A stretch of DNA of 64,000 bases from an uncultured Prevotellaceae bacterium (GCA_900318865.1 ONMF01000001.1:277194-341193); one strand, 5' to 3'; shown: positions 27,501-35,756, numbered from the stretch's first letter. Notes: generated by a model not told the origin, from the letters alone. Translations and numbers: made by a program.

Positions 27501-29174
27501 ACTGAAATGCGCATCAATATTGGCACTCAAATCATAACCGGCATATTTCTTGATGAGCCCCATCCTGTTCAGATTCACACCTTCGGCCTGGGCGTTAAAG
27601 TCGACGGTGGTGTTGGCTCCTGCAAGGGTAATATCACCGTCGGCAACAATTCGGCCATTGCCATCGTTCATGGCCACCTGCCCGCGCAAGTTGTTACCGG
27701 CTTTGGTAATGTCGGCATCAATGTCATGGTAGCGGTAGCCACGGAAATCGACATGGTCGATGTGCCCGTCGATATGTCCCGACGTATTGCCTTTCTCGAG
27801 AGCCAAATCCACATCGGCGTCGAGAGCCACCTCACCCAGCAGGCCTTCCTTGCCCAGCAAGCGGCCCAACTGGAGCATGGTAGTGGTCACATTGCCGGCA
27901 ATATGACGGTTTCCGCCCGATTCCGACATTTTCCCATCAAGGTCGACCGAGCCAATCGATGTTGCCAGTTTTCCGTTAAACGAAAGGTTCTGCAAGCCAC
28001 CTTTCAGCGCTCCGTCAACCACCACGTTGCCCATGCGCTCCACGATGCCGCGGGTCTGAGGCGACAGGGAGGCAAGATGTGATGTGATTTTCTCAATCTC
28101 CTGCCCTTGACACGACACGTTGATTTTGGGGAAATCAAACGCCATCTGACGGCTGTCGGCCAGGTCGGAAACCGACCCCGACAAATCCACATCGATACTC
28201 CCCGAACGGTTCTTCACCTTGAGTTGTGGCACATTCAGGTATCGGCTTGTGCCGTTAACCTTGGCCGTCACCTTCATGGGCTCGTCGAAAGATTGGAGTT
28301 TTGGCTCAAAGCACGCAAAGTCACTGGGCGTGATTGTGTTGTCCACGAGCTGGAGGTCGAGGGGATGGTCGGGCAATTCTTTACCCAGATTTTTGAGTGA
28401 AGAATAGTGGAGTTCTACGTCGGCGGGAGACAGCTGGGTGTGGGGCAATTCTATCTCGATGTCCTTGGCACTGAGGCATGTGTCATTAATGGCCACTTGC
28501 GCTGACAGGTGTTTCAACTCGAAACCTCCCCCTTCGTCGAACGACAACCGTTTCAACTCAATGATAAAATCATTATTTTTCAAACGCGGAAGCGCCACGT
28601 CGGCACGGAGATTTTTCACCCTCACATGGTTGGCATCGAAACGACTGGCCTTGGGTGCCTGGTCGAACACATCGTAGGTCAAATCACTCTTGCGAATCAC
28701 CACGTTATAAATCTTGAGATCAAATGGCTTGGGAGGCTGGTTGGGCTTGGGTTTCAAGGCATCGATAAGGAACTGCACATTGGGGGGTGATTCCTTGTCG
28801 GGGCGAGTGATGCGCCCGTGAAGACCGATGATTTCACCATAGGTGAACACCAGTTTGCCCAGCATCAAGTTATAGATGCTCACACCGGCACCCAGCTTGT
28901 CGACCACGATGAGCGAGTCGCCTTGCTGGTCGGGCACATTCACGCCTTCGAGCACAAGCTGGTTAAACGGCTTGATGCTTATCTTGTGGATGGTGACCTG
29001 CGTATGCAGCAACTCGCTGAGCGCCTTTTCGCCTTCGTGCTTAATCTTGTTTTGAACCGAAGGCAAAACCAGCAACACATAGGCCAGGGCGAAAGCAAGC
29101 ACAGGGACGACCAGAATGGTGACCGCTGCAGTGCGCAAGGTGTTGTAAAGATAGCGTGCGATGCGTTTCATCAA
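24579..29174 (-). CDS. tamB: TamB-like translocation and assembly module protein
   Basis: A very long protein (1531 residues) with one N-terminal membrane anchor (~15-38: AVTILVVPVLAFALAYVLLV). A periplasmic beta-rich groove of repeating ~15-25-residue strand pairs follows (many DADIxxG/GDITLAG-type segments), ending in a TamB (DUF490) domain at about 1150-1490 with FQGDPYAAELDIEAVYSL-type sequence. The extreme C-terminus is disordered and Lys-rich. TamB-family proteins bridge inner and outer membranes for outer-membrane protein assembly or phospholipid transport; which applies in Bacteroidales is not settled. The start could be either of two adjacent ATGs (29174/29171). nadE ends 17 bp upstream. 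Confidence 0.9.
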   Translation of the reverse strand: MMKRIARYLYNTLRTAAVTILVVPVLAFALAYVLLVLPSVQNKIKHEGEKALSELLHTQVTIHKISIKPFNQLVLEGVNVPDQQGDSLIVVDKLGAGVSIYNLMLGKLVFTYGEIIGLHGRITRPDKESPPNVQFLIDALKPKPNQPPKPFDLKIYNVVIRKSDLTYDVFDQAPKASRFDANHVRVKNLRADVALPRLKNNDFIIELKRLSFDEGGGFELKHLSAQVAINDTCLSAKDIEIELPHTQLSPADVELHYSSLKNLGKELPDHPLDLQLVDNTITPSDFACFEPKLQSFDEPMKVTAKVNGTSRYLNVPQLKVKNRSGSIDVDLSGSVSDLADSRQMAFDFPKINVSCQGQEIEKITSHLASLSPQTRGIVERMGNVVVDGALKGGLQNLSFNGKLATSIGSVDLDGKMSESGGNRHIAGNVTTTMLQLGRLLGKEGLLGEVALDADVDLALEKGNTSGHIDGHIDHVDFRGYRYHDIDADITKAGNNLRGQVAMNDGNGRIVADGDITLAGANTTVDFNAQAEGVNLNRMGLIKKYAGYDLSANIDAHFSGNNLDNANGNVTVSDLRFANEQNRGLHLEEFVLDADNASPEQRLAVNSDWLNGEITGSFNFKTLVPATKRLLGQAFPTFFGSDAAPAPGKQKSNDLAFNFVLVPNDELKDLVKLPVNPLDEITIDGHISETAGTFDLHVDAPYLLQGSKRIIEGTRLDVSQDSVGHNVLLRANTIFPAKNGKIAVTIGANGVNDRLDTDLAWRMMRERDFHGNLNLSAALKRGDDKKVGATIDVNPSEIVFNDTAWAVLPGVVDIDHGVITVQNLAGQHEGQYIRVNGVVSHDADDELCLQLNDVSLDYVFETLNIDNVDFGGKATGDFYASDLLSGAPRLSTPDLHVVGLSYNNAVMGDADIKSHWENETKSVALNAHLNQKNGHETVIDGNIYVVGDSLHLTFDADHANVAFMKPFMAAFTSNVQGEVSGKAVLFGDFHNINLYGDVCADSLFFHLDYTNVNYTCAGDSVHMVPNRIWFDRVKISDRYGHTALMGGWLNHNSFHDPVFNFGITNAKNLLCYDTDASVNDVWYGTVFGNGSAFVTGEPGVVNIKVNMETAPGSKFTFVMSDTKQASEYNFITFRDRDKKDNPDVEEDDEESDSIPLLVRQLTERVQQKSQDRPTAYTIDLQGDITPAMQLIIVMDPVGGDQIKATGLGNMRLTYNNNDEMAMYGKYTLEKGSYNFTLQDIIIKDFTIRNGSSISFQGDPYAAELDIEAVYSLNANLRDLDESFAVDKDLNRTSVPVHALLRAKGVINHPDISFDLEFPTLTTDAYRKVKSIISTDDMMNQQIIYLLALNRFYTPDYLLSTSSTNNNQLSSVASSTISSHLSNILGKMSENWTIAPNFRSDKGDFSDMEVDVALSSQLLNNRLLLNGNFGYRDNTYNTRNSNFIGDFDIEYLLNARGTLRLKAYNHFNDQNYYVRNALTTQGVGIVLKHDFDSPFNILRKHRKAQATDSVTALPNDGNNKEKEKIYNKKENKQ

Positions 29175-29191
29175 TTCTTCACTTGCGGGAG

Positions 29192-31156
29192 TTATTCGGG
29201 CAATTGTTCACACTCGGCAAGCCACAATGCGCTTGATGCATCACTCGGCATACGCCAGTCACCGCGAGGCGAGAGCGACACATTGCCCACCTTGGGACCG
29301 TCGGGCAAGCATGAACGCTTGAACTGCTGGGCGAAGAATCGGCGGCAGAATGTGGTGAGCCAGTGCTTGATAATTGCTCGTGTGTATTCGCCTTCAAAGA
29401 CATGACAGGCCAGCAGGTAAATTTTGCGAGGGCCATAGCCATGACGCAGCATGTTGTACAGGAAAAAGTCGTGCAACTCATAAGGCCCGATGATATCCTC
29501 GGTCACTTGCTTGATGTTGCCGGCGCTGTCGGTGGGCGTCAGCTCGGGGCTGATGGGTGTGTGAAGCACATCGAGAAGGGTTTCGTGAATGGTGATGCCC
29601 GACGGCGTGGAAGGCACACCCGACGAAGCGAACCACTTGATCAAGTGGCGTGCAAGCGTTTTGGGGATGCTGCCATTCACATTGTACATCGACATGTGGT
29701 CACCATTGTAGGTGGCCCACCCCAGTGCCAGCTCCGACAGGTCACCGGTGCCGAGCACCATGCCCCCGCATTGGTTGGCCACGTCCATGAGTATCTGTGT
29801 CCGCTCGCGGGCCTGGCTGTTTTCGTAGGTCACATCATGGACATCGGGGTCATGGCCAATGTCCTTGAAATGCTGGCTTACGGCAGCAGCGATGCTGATT
29901 TCTCTCACGGTCACCCCCAACTGCTCCATCAGTTGCAGCGCATTGGAATGGGTACGGTCACTGGTTCCCATGCCGGGCATGGTGATGCCGATAATCCCAC
30001 GGCGTGACAATCCCAGGCGATCGAAAGCTCGGCACGCCACCATCAGGGCCAGGGTTGAATCCAGCCCACCGGAAATGCCCAACACCAACTTTTGGGTGTG
30101 CGTAAACGATAACCGGCGCATCAGGCCTTCGGTCTGGATGTTGACTATTTCCTCACAACGGCTGCTCAGCCGGTTGTCGTCTTCGGGCACGAAAGGCAGT
30201 CGGCGCACGGTGCGCTCCAGGTTGGCGTGTTCATAGTCGACATGCCGCTCCAGCTCAATGGGCACATGCTGGTAGCTGCGGGCAAATTGCAGCAGGCTGT
30301 CACCGAAGCTGCCGTTCACGCGGCGCTCATTTTCGATAGCCTCGATATCAATGTCGGCCACCTGCATCTGCGGCTCGGCCAGGAAGCGTTCTCCCTGCTT
30401 GAGCAGGGTTCCGTTTTCAGCGATAATGGCATTGCCGGCAAACACGAGGTCGGTAGTCGATTCGCCATATCCTGCCGATGCGTAGACATATCCCAAAATA
30501 CTGTGATTGCTCTGGTGCTTAATCATGTCGACCAAATATCCATGCTTGCCCACCACCTCGTTCGATGCCGAGATGTTTACCACCACGTTGGCACCGTTGA
30601 TGGCGGCCAGGCTGCTCGGTGGAATGGGCACCCACAAATCCTCACACACCTCCACAGCAATCCTCACACGGCCGGCATCAAAAATCATGTCGGTACCGAA
30701 GGGAACCTCGCGCCCGTTCACCGTCACGCTCTTGATTCCACGAGCCACAAGGGCGCTGGCAAACCAGCGCTTCTCATAGAACTCTTTATAGTTGGGAATA
30801 TATGTTTTGGGAACAACCCACATTCTATCATCGTGCATGACCACGGCGCAGTTGAACAGATGTCCCTGGCACCGGACGGGAGCGCCCACCACTGCCATCA
30901 GGCCGCAAGTTTTCACCGCTTTCTGCACTATGGCCAAGGCGCGCTCCGCCTCATCGAGCAACAACTCGTTGCCAAGCAGATCGCCGCAGGTGTAGCCGGT
31001 GACACACATCTCGGGTAATACCACCAGCTGAGCCCCATGGTGCGAAGCCAGCTCCAGCTGCTCCACGATGCTATTGACATTGGCCCGCACGTCGGCCACA
31101 TTCACGCGTGGCACGGCTGCTGCTACCCTGAAATATCCGTAATCGTAATGGTTCAT
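29192..31156 (-). CDS. nadE: Glutamine-dependent NAD+ synthetase
   Basis: A protein of 654 residues. The N-terminal carbon-nitrogen hydrolase domain has the Glu-Lys-Cys triad in VVLPEMCVTGYTCGDLL, PKTYIPNYKEFYEKRWF and AVEVCEDLW. The C-terminal ATP pyrophosphatase domain has the SGGLDST loop (near residue 355) and the GTGDLSELALGWATYNGDHM segment. It makes NAD+ from deamido-NAD+, ATP and glutamine. The start at 31156 is the only good ATG before the conserved FRVAAAVPRVNVADV. Its promoter is the proximal box (31190-31197, bottom strand) of the repeated module at 31189-31292, 33 bp upstream of the ATG. Confidence 0.95.
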   Translation of the reverse strand: MNHYDYGYFRVAAAVPRVNVADVRANVNSIVEQLELASHHGAQLVVLPEMCVTGYTCGDLLGNELLLDEAERALAIVQKAVKTCGLMAVVGAPVRCQGHLFNCAVVMHDDRMWVVPKTYIPNYKEFYEKRWFASALVARGIKSVTVNGREVPFGTDMIFDAGRVRIAVEVCEDLWVPIPPSSLAAINGANVVVNISASNEVVGKHGYLVDMIKHQSNHSILGYVYASAGYGESTTDLVFAGNAIIAENGTLLKQGERFLAEPQMQVADIDIEAIENERRVNGSFGDSLLQFARSYQHVPIELERHVDYEHANLERTVRRLPFVPEDDNRLSSRCEEIVNIQTEGLMRRLSFTHTQKLVLGISGGLDSTLALMVACRAFDRLGLSRRGIIGITMPGMGTSDRTHSNALQLMEQLGVTVREISIAAAVSQHFKDIGHDPDVHDVTYENSQARERTQILMDVANQCGGMVLGTGDLSELALGWATYNGDHMSMYNVNGSIPKTLARHLIKWFASSGVPSTPSGITIHETLLDVLHTPISPELTPTDSAGNIKQVTEDIIGPYELHDFFLYNMLRHGYGPRKIYLLACHVFEGEYTRAIIKHWLTTFCRRFFAQQFKRSCLPDGPKVGNVSLSPRGDWRMPSDASSALWLAECEQLPE

Positions 31157-31188
31157 TTCTGCAACTTGTTCTATGTTAGTTTTAACTT

Positions 31189-31292
31189 ACAAAATTAGTG
31201 CAAACCGAGCGAAAAACATCAAGCTTGCTTGTATGTTTTTCCGAGGCGCAGCCTAATTTCGCCGTTTTGAGGCAAAATTAGTGCAAACCGAG
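31189..31292 (-). repeat. Repeated promoter-hairpin module, copy 2 (upstream of nadE)
   Basis: Read on the bottom strand it holds distal promoter CTCGGTTTGCACTAATTTTG (-7 at 31273-31280), the block GAAATTAGGCTGCGCCTCGG, and a hairpin with arms AAAAACAT and ATGTTTTT around ACAAGCAAGCTTG. The proximal CTCGGTTTGCACTAATTTTG follows (-7 at 31190-31197). The two -7 boxes are 83 bp apart. It faces away from copy 3 in the same divergent gap. The ~80 bp between the two copies (31293-31372) shows no gene. Confidence 0.85.
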
Positions 31293-31372
31293 TGAAATGC
31301 CAAATTTATTTGAGCATTTCCTTCTTTGACACACGGCTTAAGTTCGGCACAGCGAGTTGACATAACCCGGCC

Positions 31373-31524
31373 GTATTGAGGCAAAAAATAAAAAAACAGC
31401 GTTTTTCATTTTGTTCTGCGCTCAACTTGCACTAATTTTGGATAAATCAGGCGGCGTCGAGGCATAAAAAATGAAAAATGTGGTTTTTCATTTTGTTCTG
31501 CGCTCAACTTGCACTAATTTTGCC
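31373..31524 (+). repeat. Repeated promoter-hairpin module, copy 3 (upstream of the permease gene), about 1.5 units
   Basis: Two complete promoters, TTTTG-19 bp-TAATTTTG, have -7 boxes at 31433-31440 and 31515-31522, 82 bp apart. Each is preceded by a hairpin ending in TTTTTCATTTTG; the second hairpin has left arm AAAATGAAAAA-like sequence. Between them is the block ATCAGGCGGCGTCGAGGCAT, which corresponds to AATTARGCTGCGYCKMGG in the other copies. The second -7 box ends 8 bp before the permease start codon. Confidence 0.85.
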
Positions 31525-31530
31525 TTAAAA

Positions 31531-32781
31531 ATGAAAACCGAGTGGTTCATAGCGCGGCGATTGCAGCTGGGTGGTGGCGGAGGTGGAGCGTCGCCCAGTT
31601 TGAACGTGGCCTTGGCGGGCATCGTGCTCGCTGTGGTGGTGATGATTTTGTCGATAGCTGTGGTGACGGGCTTCAAAAGCGAGATTTCCAATAAGATTTA
31701 TGCGCTGGACCCGCACATGAAGGTGTGGAATGGCGTGGTGGGCCTGGACGACAATTACAGCACCGTCGACGGCCGAGAAGTGATGGAGGCTATTGCAGCC
31801 GACTCATCGTTTGTCAACAAAGTGGAAAGCATGTCGCTGATTGCCGACAAGCCGGCGGTGCTCAAAACCGAGGATGACTTCATGGGAATTCAGCTCAAGG
31901 GTGTGGGGCCTGGCTATGACTGGAGCTATATTGAGCGTCATCTTGATGCCGGACGGGTGCCTCACAGTGGCGACACGGCCATCAATGAAATCGTGATGTC
32001 GAGAACAACCGCACGCCAGCTGCGACTGGCTGTGGGCGACCGTGTTCCAACCTATTTTATCGACAACAAGGTGAAGGTGCGGAACACCCGGATTGTGGGA
32101 ATCTTCAACACCGACTTTGACTCATTTGACAAGGCTTTTATCATCGGCAACATCGCACTGGTGCAGCAAGTGAACGGATGGAATGCCAACACGGGCAACT
32201 ATGTGGGGGTGAATGTGCGTCACATGGACAAAATCGGCGCCGATGCCTACGAACTCTACAGCCTGCTCGCACGCGACACCTATCTGCATGAGCGAAACAC
32301 CCTTTATGTGGTGAATCAAACACACACCAACAATGCCGCCTTTTTCTCTTGGCTGTCGATGCTCGACATGAATGTGGTGGTGATACTGGTGCTGATGATG
32401 GTCGTGGCAGGGTTCACCATCGTATCGGCGCTGCTGATGATTGTGCTCGAGCGCATCAAGATGATTGGTATGCTCAAGGCATTGGGCAGCACCAATGGCT
32501 CCATCCGCCAGATTTTCATCGCCCTCACGGCCAAGCTGATTGTCAAAGCCCTGGTGATGGGTAACATCATCGGCCTGGGGCTGGCCTTGCTTCAAAAGCA
32601 TCTCCACATCATGAAGCTCGACCCCGATGCTTACTACATGCCTTATGTGCCCATCGAACTGAATGTGGGAGCTGTCGTCGTCCTGAATGTGGGCATTCTG
32701 CTGGTTTCCTACTTGACGCTGCTGGGGCCTTCTCACATCGTGTCAACCATCAAGCCCACCGCCACCATGCGGTTTGAATAA
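31531..32781 (+). CDS. LolC/LolE-type ABC transporter permease (FtsX-like)
   Basis: A protein of 416 residues with the lipoprotein-releasing permease layout. An N-terminal amphipathic start and TM1 (~25-50: LNVALAGIVLAVVVMILSIAVV) precede a large periplasmic MacB-PCD domain and three C-terminal helices (~275-300, 320-345, 375-400). The FtsX core contains RIKMIGMLKALGSTNGSIRQIF. It would extract lipoproteins from the inner membrane with an ATPase encoded elsewhere; no lolD is adjacent. The start at 31531 (MKTEWFIARRLQ) is chosen because further upstream codons fall within the promoter repeat. The last 39 bp overlap the convergent flavoprotein gene. Confidence 0.88.
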   Translation: MKTEWFIARRLQLGGGGGGASPSLNVALAGIVLAVVVMILSIAVVTGFKSEISNKIYALDPHMKVWNGVVGLDDNYSTVDGREVMEAIAADSSFVNKVESMSLIADKPAVLKTEDDFMGIQLKGVGPGYDWSYIERHLDAGRVPHSGDTAINEIVMSRTTARQLRLAVGDRVPTYFIDNKVKVRNTRIVGIFNTDFDSFDKAFIIGNIALVQQVNGWNANTGNYVGVNVRHMDKIGADAYELYSLLARDTYLHERNTLYVVNQTHTNNAAFFSWLSMLDMNVVVILVLMMVVAGFTIVSALLMIVLERIKMIGMLKALGSTNGSIRQIFIALTAKLIVKALVMGNIIGLGLALLQKHLHIMKLDPDAYYMPYVPIELNVGAVVVLNVGILLVSYLTLLGPSHIVSTIKPTATMRFE

Positions 32782-34332
32782 GGCCGCCAGGGCATCGGCA
32801 CAGCGCTCTCCGTCGATGGCACTCGACACAATACCGCCCGCATAACCGGCTCCTTCCCCACACGGGAACAATCCATGCACTGCCACGTGTTCCAGACGCT
32901 GCTCATCGCGGGGAATACGCACTGGCGATGAGGTGCGTGTTTCCACGCCGATAACAATGGCATCGTTTGTCAAGAAGCCATTGGCTTTGCGGCCGAAGTC
33001 CTTGAAGCCCTCCTGCAGACGGTGAGCGATGAAGCGCGGCAGCCATTGGTCAAGGCGCGAGGGCTGCAACCCGGCCGGATAGGACGATGGCGGTATGTTG
33101 CGCGACGGCTTGCCTTCCACAAAGTCCTTCATGCGCTGGGCGCCGGCCACTTGACTGCCGCCGGCCTGCTCAAAGCAAGTGCGCTCCAAATCTTCCTGAA
33201 AACGCATCATCGACAGCACGTCGTCGGATGCATAACGCTTCACGGGCAAATCCTCTGGTCGAACTTCCACCACCATCCCCGAGTTGGCCCAATAGGTGTT
33301 GCGCTTGCTGGGCGACATTCCGTTCACCACCAGTTGGCCAGGGGCGCTGGCCGAGGGCACCACCACTCCGCCCGGGCACATGCAGAAGGAGTACACGCCA
33401 CGGCCGTCGACTTGCGTCACAAAGGAGTATTCGGCGGCAGGAAGGTAGCGGCCGCGACCGGCACGATTATGATACTGAATCTGGTCAATGACATGCTGTG
33501 GGTGTTCAAGCCGCACCCCCGCGGCGATGCCTTTACGCTCGAGCGACACGCCGGCCTCGTGTAGCATGTGGTAAACATCGCGTGCCGAGTGTCCGGTGGC
33601 CAGAATCACGGGGCCTGTGAACCGACGCCCGTCGGCTGTCACCACGCCGGTCACAGCACCGTCGGCCATGAGCAGACCGGTGACACGGGTCTGGAAATGG
33701 ACCTCGCCGCCACAGCGCAGGATGGTGTTGCGCATCGCCTCGATGACATGAGGCAGCTTGTCGCTGCCTATGTGGGGATGGGCATCAACCAGAATTTTTT
33801 CGCTGGCGCCATGCTGCACAAAAATGCCGAGAATACGCTCCACCGAGCCGCGTTTCTTGCTGCGGGTATAGAGTTTGCCATCACTGTAGGCTCCCGCCCC
33901 ACCCTCGCCGAAGCAGTAGTTTGAATCGGGGTCGACAATGCTCTCGCGCGAAATGCGGGCCACATCCACACGGCGGTCATTCACATTTTTGCCGCGCTCC
34001 AGCACCACGGGTTTTATGCCCAGCTCTATGAGACGAAGCGCCGCAAACAGGCCGCCGGGCCCCGCGCCCACCACAATGGCGGTGCGGGCGCCGTCCACCG
34101 GGTGATATTCGATGGGAGGCACGAGCGCATCGATGGGTTGCGGCTCATCGATGCATACGCGCACTTTGAGATTGACCATCACATGATTCCGGCGGGCGTC
34201 AATCGAACGTTTCAGCACCCGCACCATCACCCTGCCCGGCTCCACGCCACGCTCACGGGCAATGTACTGCACCAAGGCCTCTTCGTCATATCCTACTTCG
34301 GGCCAAACCCGTAATTGCATTTCATCAATCAT
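32743..34332 (-). CDS. COG2509-type FAD-dependent dehydrogenase
   Basis: A protein of 529 residues. A ~75-residue N-terminal domain (with VKVLKRSIDAR-like VRVLKRSIDARRNHVMVNLK) precedes a Rossmann FAD-binding motif (AIVVGAGPGGLFAALRLIELG near residue 86). The family block CFGEGGAGAYSDGKLYTR follows, then a second nucleotide segment (PVILATGHSARDVYHML) and a conserved SFCMCPGG segment with two cysteines. The family is widespread and predicted to be an oxidoreductase, but its substrate is not known. It is monocistronic with its own promoter (34355-34386) and overlaps the convergent permease gene at the 3' end. Confidence 0.88.
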   Translation of the reverse strand: MIDEMQLRVWPEVGYDEEALVQYIARERGVEPGRVMVRVLKRSIDARRNHVMVNLKVRVCIDEPQPIDALVPPIEYHPVDGARTAIVVGAGPGGLFAALRLIELGIKPVVLERGKNVNDRRVDVARISRESIVDPDSNYCFGEGGAGAYSDGKLYTRSKKRGSVERILGIFVQHGASEKILVDAHPHIGSDKLPHVIEAMRNTILRCGGEVHFQTRVTGLLMADGAVTGVVTADGRRFTGPVILATGHSARDVYHMLHEAGVSLERKGIAAGVRLEHPQHVIDQIQYHNRAGRGRYLPAAEYSFVTQVDGRGVYSFCMCPGGVVVPSASAPGQLVVNGMSPSKRNTYWANSGMVVEVRPEDLPVKRYASDDVLSMMRFQEDLERTCFEQAGGSQVAGAQRMKDFVEGKPSRNIPPSSYPAGLQPSRLDQWLPRFIAHRLQEGFKDFGRKANGFLTNDAIVIGVETRTSSPVRIPRDEQRLEHVAVHGLFPCGEGAGYAGGIVSSAIDGERCADALAALFKPHGGGGLDG

Positions 34333-34354
34333 GATCGGTCTTCTTTTTATAGGG

Positions 34355-34386
34355 CAAAATTACTAAAAAAGTTGGTTCATCACAAA
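34355..34386 (-). promoter_or_regulatory. Promoter of the COG2509 flavoprotein gene
   Basis: On the bottom strand TTTG (34383-34386) is followed by 20 bp and TAATTTTG (34355-34362), 22 bp before the start codon at 34332. Good match to the Bacteroidetes -33/-7 consensus. Confidence 0.6.
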
Positions 34387-34618
34387 CGCCCCCCACATCA
34401 CGAAGGTCGGCGCCCGGCCGCACAAGGCCCCGCACGCTTCGTTTTTTTATACAGTGAACGCATCGCGTGCGTTTGACAGCGCACACCTTATTTATATTAC
34501 TTCCGCGCCGAGATGCCATCAACGCACCGACTTTTGCCGCAAATATGTTAAATAAAATTAAAAAATCGCCCTCGAAGTCCTATGGGCTGGCCGTGAGGGA
34601 TTTTGAGAGCATGAAACG
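34387..34618. other. Non-coding spacer between the flavoprotein gene and rplM promoter
   Basis: No convincing gene. The segment contains a GC-rich stretch followed by T-rich sequence (34412-34450) and an imperfect inverted repeat, AAAATC-GC-CCTC against GAGGGATTTT (about 34558-34604), just upstream of the rplM promoter. A 70-codon open frame here has no homology I recognise. Confidence 0.5.
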
Positions 34619-34650
34619 TTTGGTTATCTCGTTGAAAAAGCGTACCTTTG
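34619..34650 (+). promoter_or_regulatory. Promoter of the rplM-rpsI ribosomal operon
   Basis: TTTG (34619-34622), 20 bp, TACCTTTG (34643-34650). Transcription would start near 34656, giving a ~105-nt leader before rplM. Confidence 0.65.
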
Positions 34651-34692
34651 CACGCCGATTATATCCAAAACAACTGTAATTCGACGGCTCAA

Positions 34693-34718
34693 ACAAGCAT
34701 TTGGCCGTGTTTGCTTGT
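34693..34718 (+). promoter_or_regulatory. Candidate rplM (L13) leader hairpin
   Basis: Within the rplM leader, ACAAGCA (34693-34699) pairs perfectly with TGCTTGT (34712-34718) around a 12-nt loop. L13 autoregulatory leaders are known in other bacteria; whether this hairpin is one is inference. Confidence 0.4.
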
Positions 34719-34763
34719 GCTCAGAGAATTGTTTAATTAATTATTAATCAGGATTTAAAGAAA

Positions 34764-35243
34764 GTGGATACTTTAAGTTACAAAACCGTTTCGGCCAACG
34801 CCGCAACAGTAAACAAAGAATGGGTAGTAGTCGATGCTACCGACCAAGTGCTGGGTCGCTTGTGCGCCAAGGTTGCGAAAATCTTGCGCGGTAAGTACAA
34901 ACCCAACTTCACGCCGCATGTTGATTGTGGCGACAACGTGATTATCATTAACGCCGACAAGGTGGTCCTCACCGGCAAAAAGTGGACCGACCGCCAGTAT
35001 GTGCGCTACACAGGCTATCCCGGTGGCCAGCGCTTCACCACGCCCGCCGAGATGCAAGCCAAGTCGCTCAACAAGCACATCAAGCCGGGCATGCACCCGC
35101 TGTTCCTCCATGTCATCAAGGGCATGCTTCCCAAAAACAAACTGGGAGCCAAGCTGCTCAAGAATGTCTACGTGTACAACGGTGGCGAGCATCCCCATGA
35201 GGCTCAGCAACCCAAAGTTATCGACATCAACAAACTTAAATAA
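34764..35243 (+). CDS. rplM: 50S ribosomal protein L13
   Basis: A protein of 159 residues with the L13 signatures WVVVDATDQVLGRLCAKVA near the start and MLPKNKLGAKLLKNVYVY near the end. The start is GTG at 34764 (GTG GAT ACT TTA), inferred from the conserved MDTLSYKT N-terminus of Bacteroidales L13. It binds 23S rRNA early in assembly. It is the first gene of the L13-S9 operon, 14 bp before rpsI, with a ~105-nt leader that may be regulatory. Confidence 0.96.
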   Translation: MDTLSYKTVSANAATVNKEWVVVDATDQVLGRLCAKVAKILRGKYKPNFTPHVDCGDNVIIINADKVVLTGKKWTDRQYVRYTGYPGGQRFTTPAEMQAKSLNKHIKPGMHPLFLHVIKGMLPKNKLGAKLLKNVYVYNGGEHPHEAQQPKVIDINKLK

Positions 35244-35257
35244 AGATTGGACACACT

Positions 35258-35644
35258 ATGGAAAGAATAAATGCAGTAGGTCGTCGTAAAGCTGCCGTGG
35301 CTCGCGTCTATGTGAGCGAAGGCAAAGGCCAAATCATTATCAACAAACGCACCCTGGATGAGTACTTCCCCTCGCCAATCCTTCAATACATCGTCAAGCA
35401 ACCGCTCAACACGCTCGAGGCTGTCGAGAAGTACGACATCACCGTGAATCTGGTGGGCGGCGGTTACAAGGGACAAGCCGAGGCCCTGCGCCTGGCCATT
35501 GCCCGCGCACTGGTGAAAATCAATGCCGACGACAAGAGCGCCCTGCGCAAGGAAGGCTTCATGACTCGCGACCCGCGTGCCGTCGAGCGCAAGAAACCCG
35601 GCCAGCCCAAGGCTCGCAAGAGATTCCAGTTCAGCAAGCGTTAA
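35258..35644 (+). CDS. rpsI: 30S ribosomal protein S9
   Basis: A protein of 128 residues, standard size. It has the N-terminal INAVGRRKAAVARVYVSEGKG, the GGGYKGQAEALRLAIARAL core and the basic C-terminal tail KKPGQPKARKRFQFSKR, whose last Lys-Arg reaches the P-site tRNA. It follows rplM by 14 bp as in most bacteria. Confidence 0.97.
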   Translation: MERINAVGRRKAAVARVYVSEGKGQIIINKRTLDEYFPSPILQYIVKQPLNTLEAVEKYDITVNLVGGGYKGQAEALRLAIARALVKINADDKSALRKEGFMTRDPRAVERKKPGQPKARKRFQFSKR

Positions 35645-35709
35645 TCGGTACGGCCATCTGCTTTTACCGACTCAACGACCTTGCTCTACAAAATAGAGTT
35701 TAGTATCCA

Positions 35710-35756
35710 AATTGCATAGACTCACACTGGTGAACTGCGGTGGCTACTATGCAATT
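35710..35756 (+). promoter_or_regulatory. Candidate rpsB leader hairpin
   Basis: AATTGCATAG (35710-35719) and CTATGCAATT (35747-35756) form a perfect 10-bp stem around a 27-nt loop with further short pairing (CAC/GTG). It sits in the 148-bp rpsI-rpsB gap, 36 bp before rpsB, and lacks a T-run, so it is not a plain terminator. A translation-control role by S2 is inferred. Confidence 0.5.

Noticed and set aside
31471..31530. Upstream start for the permease (20 extra residues)
   Set aside because: The extra codons are within the repeated promoter module, upstream of the -7 box at 31515-31522.
34467..34679. A 70-codon frame upstream of rplM
   Set aside because: It spans the rplM promoter and a predicted inverted repeat, has no family and no start-site support.
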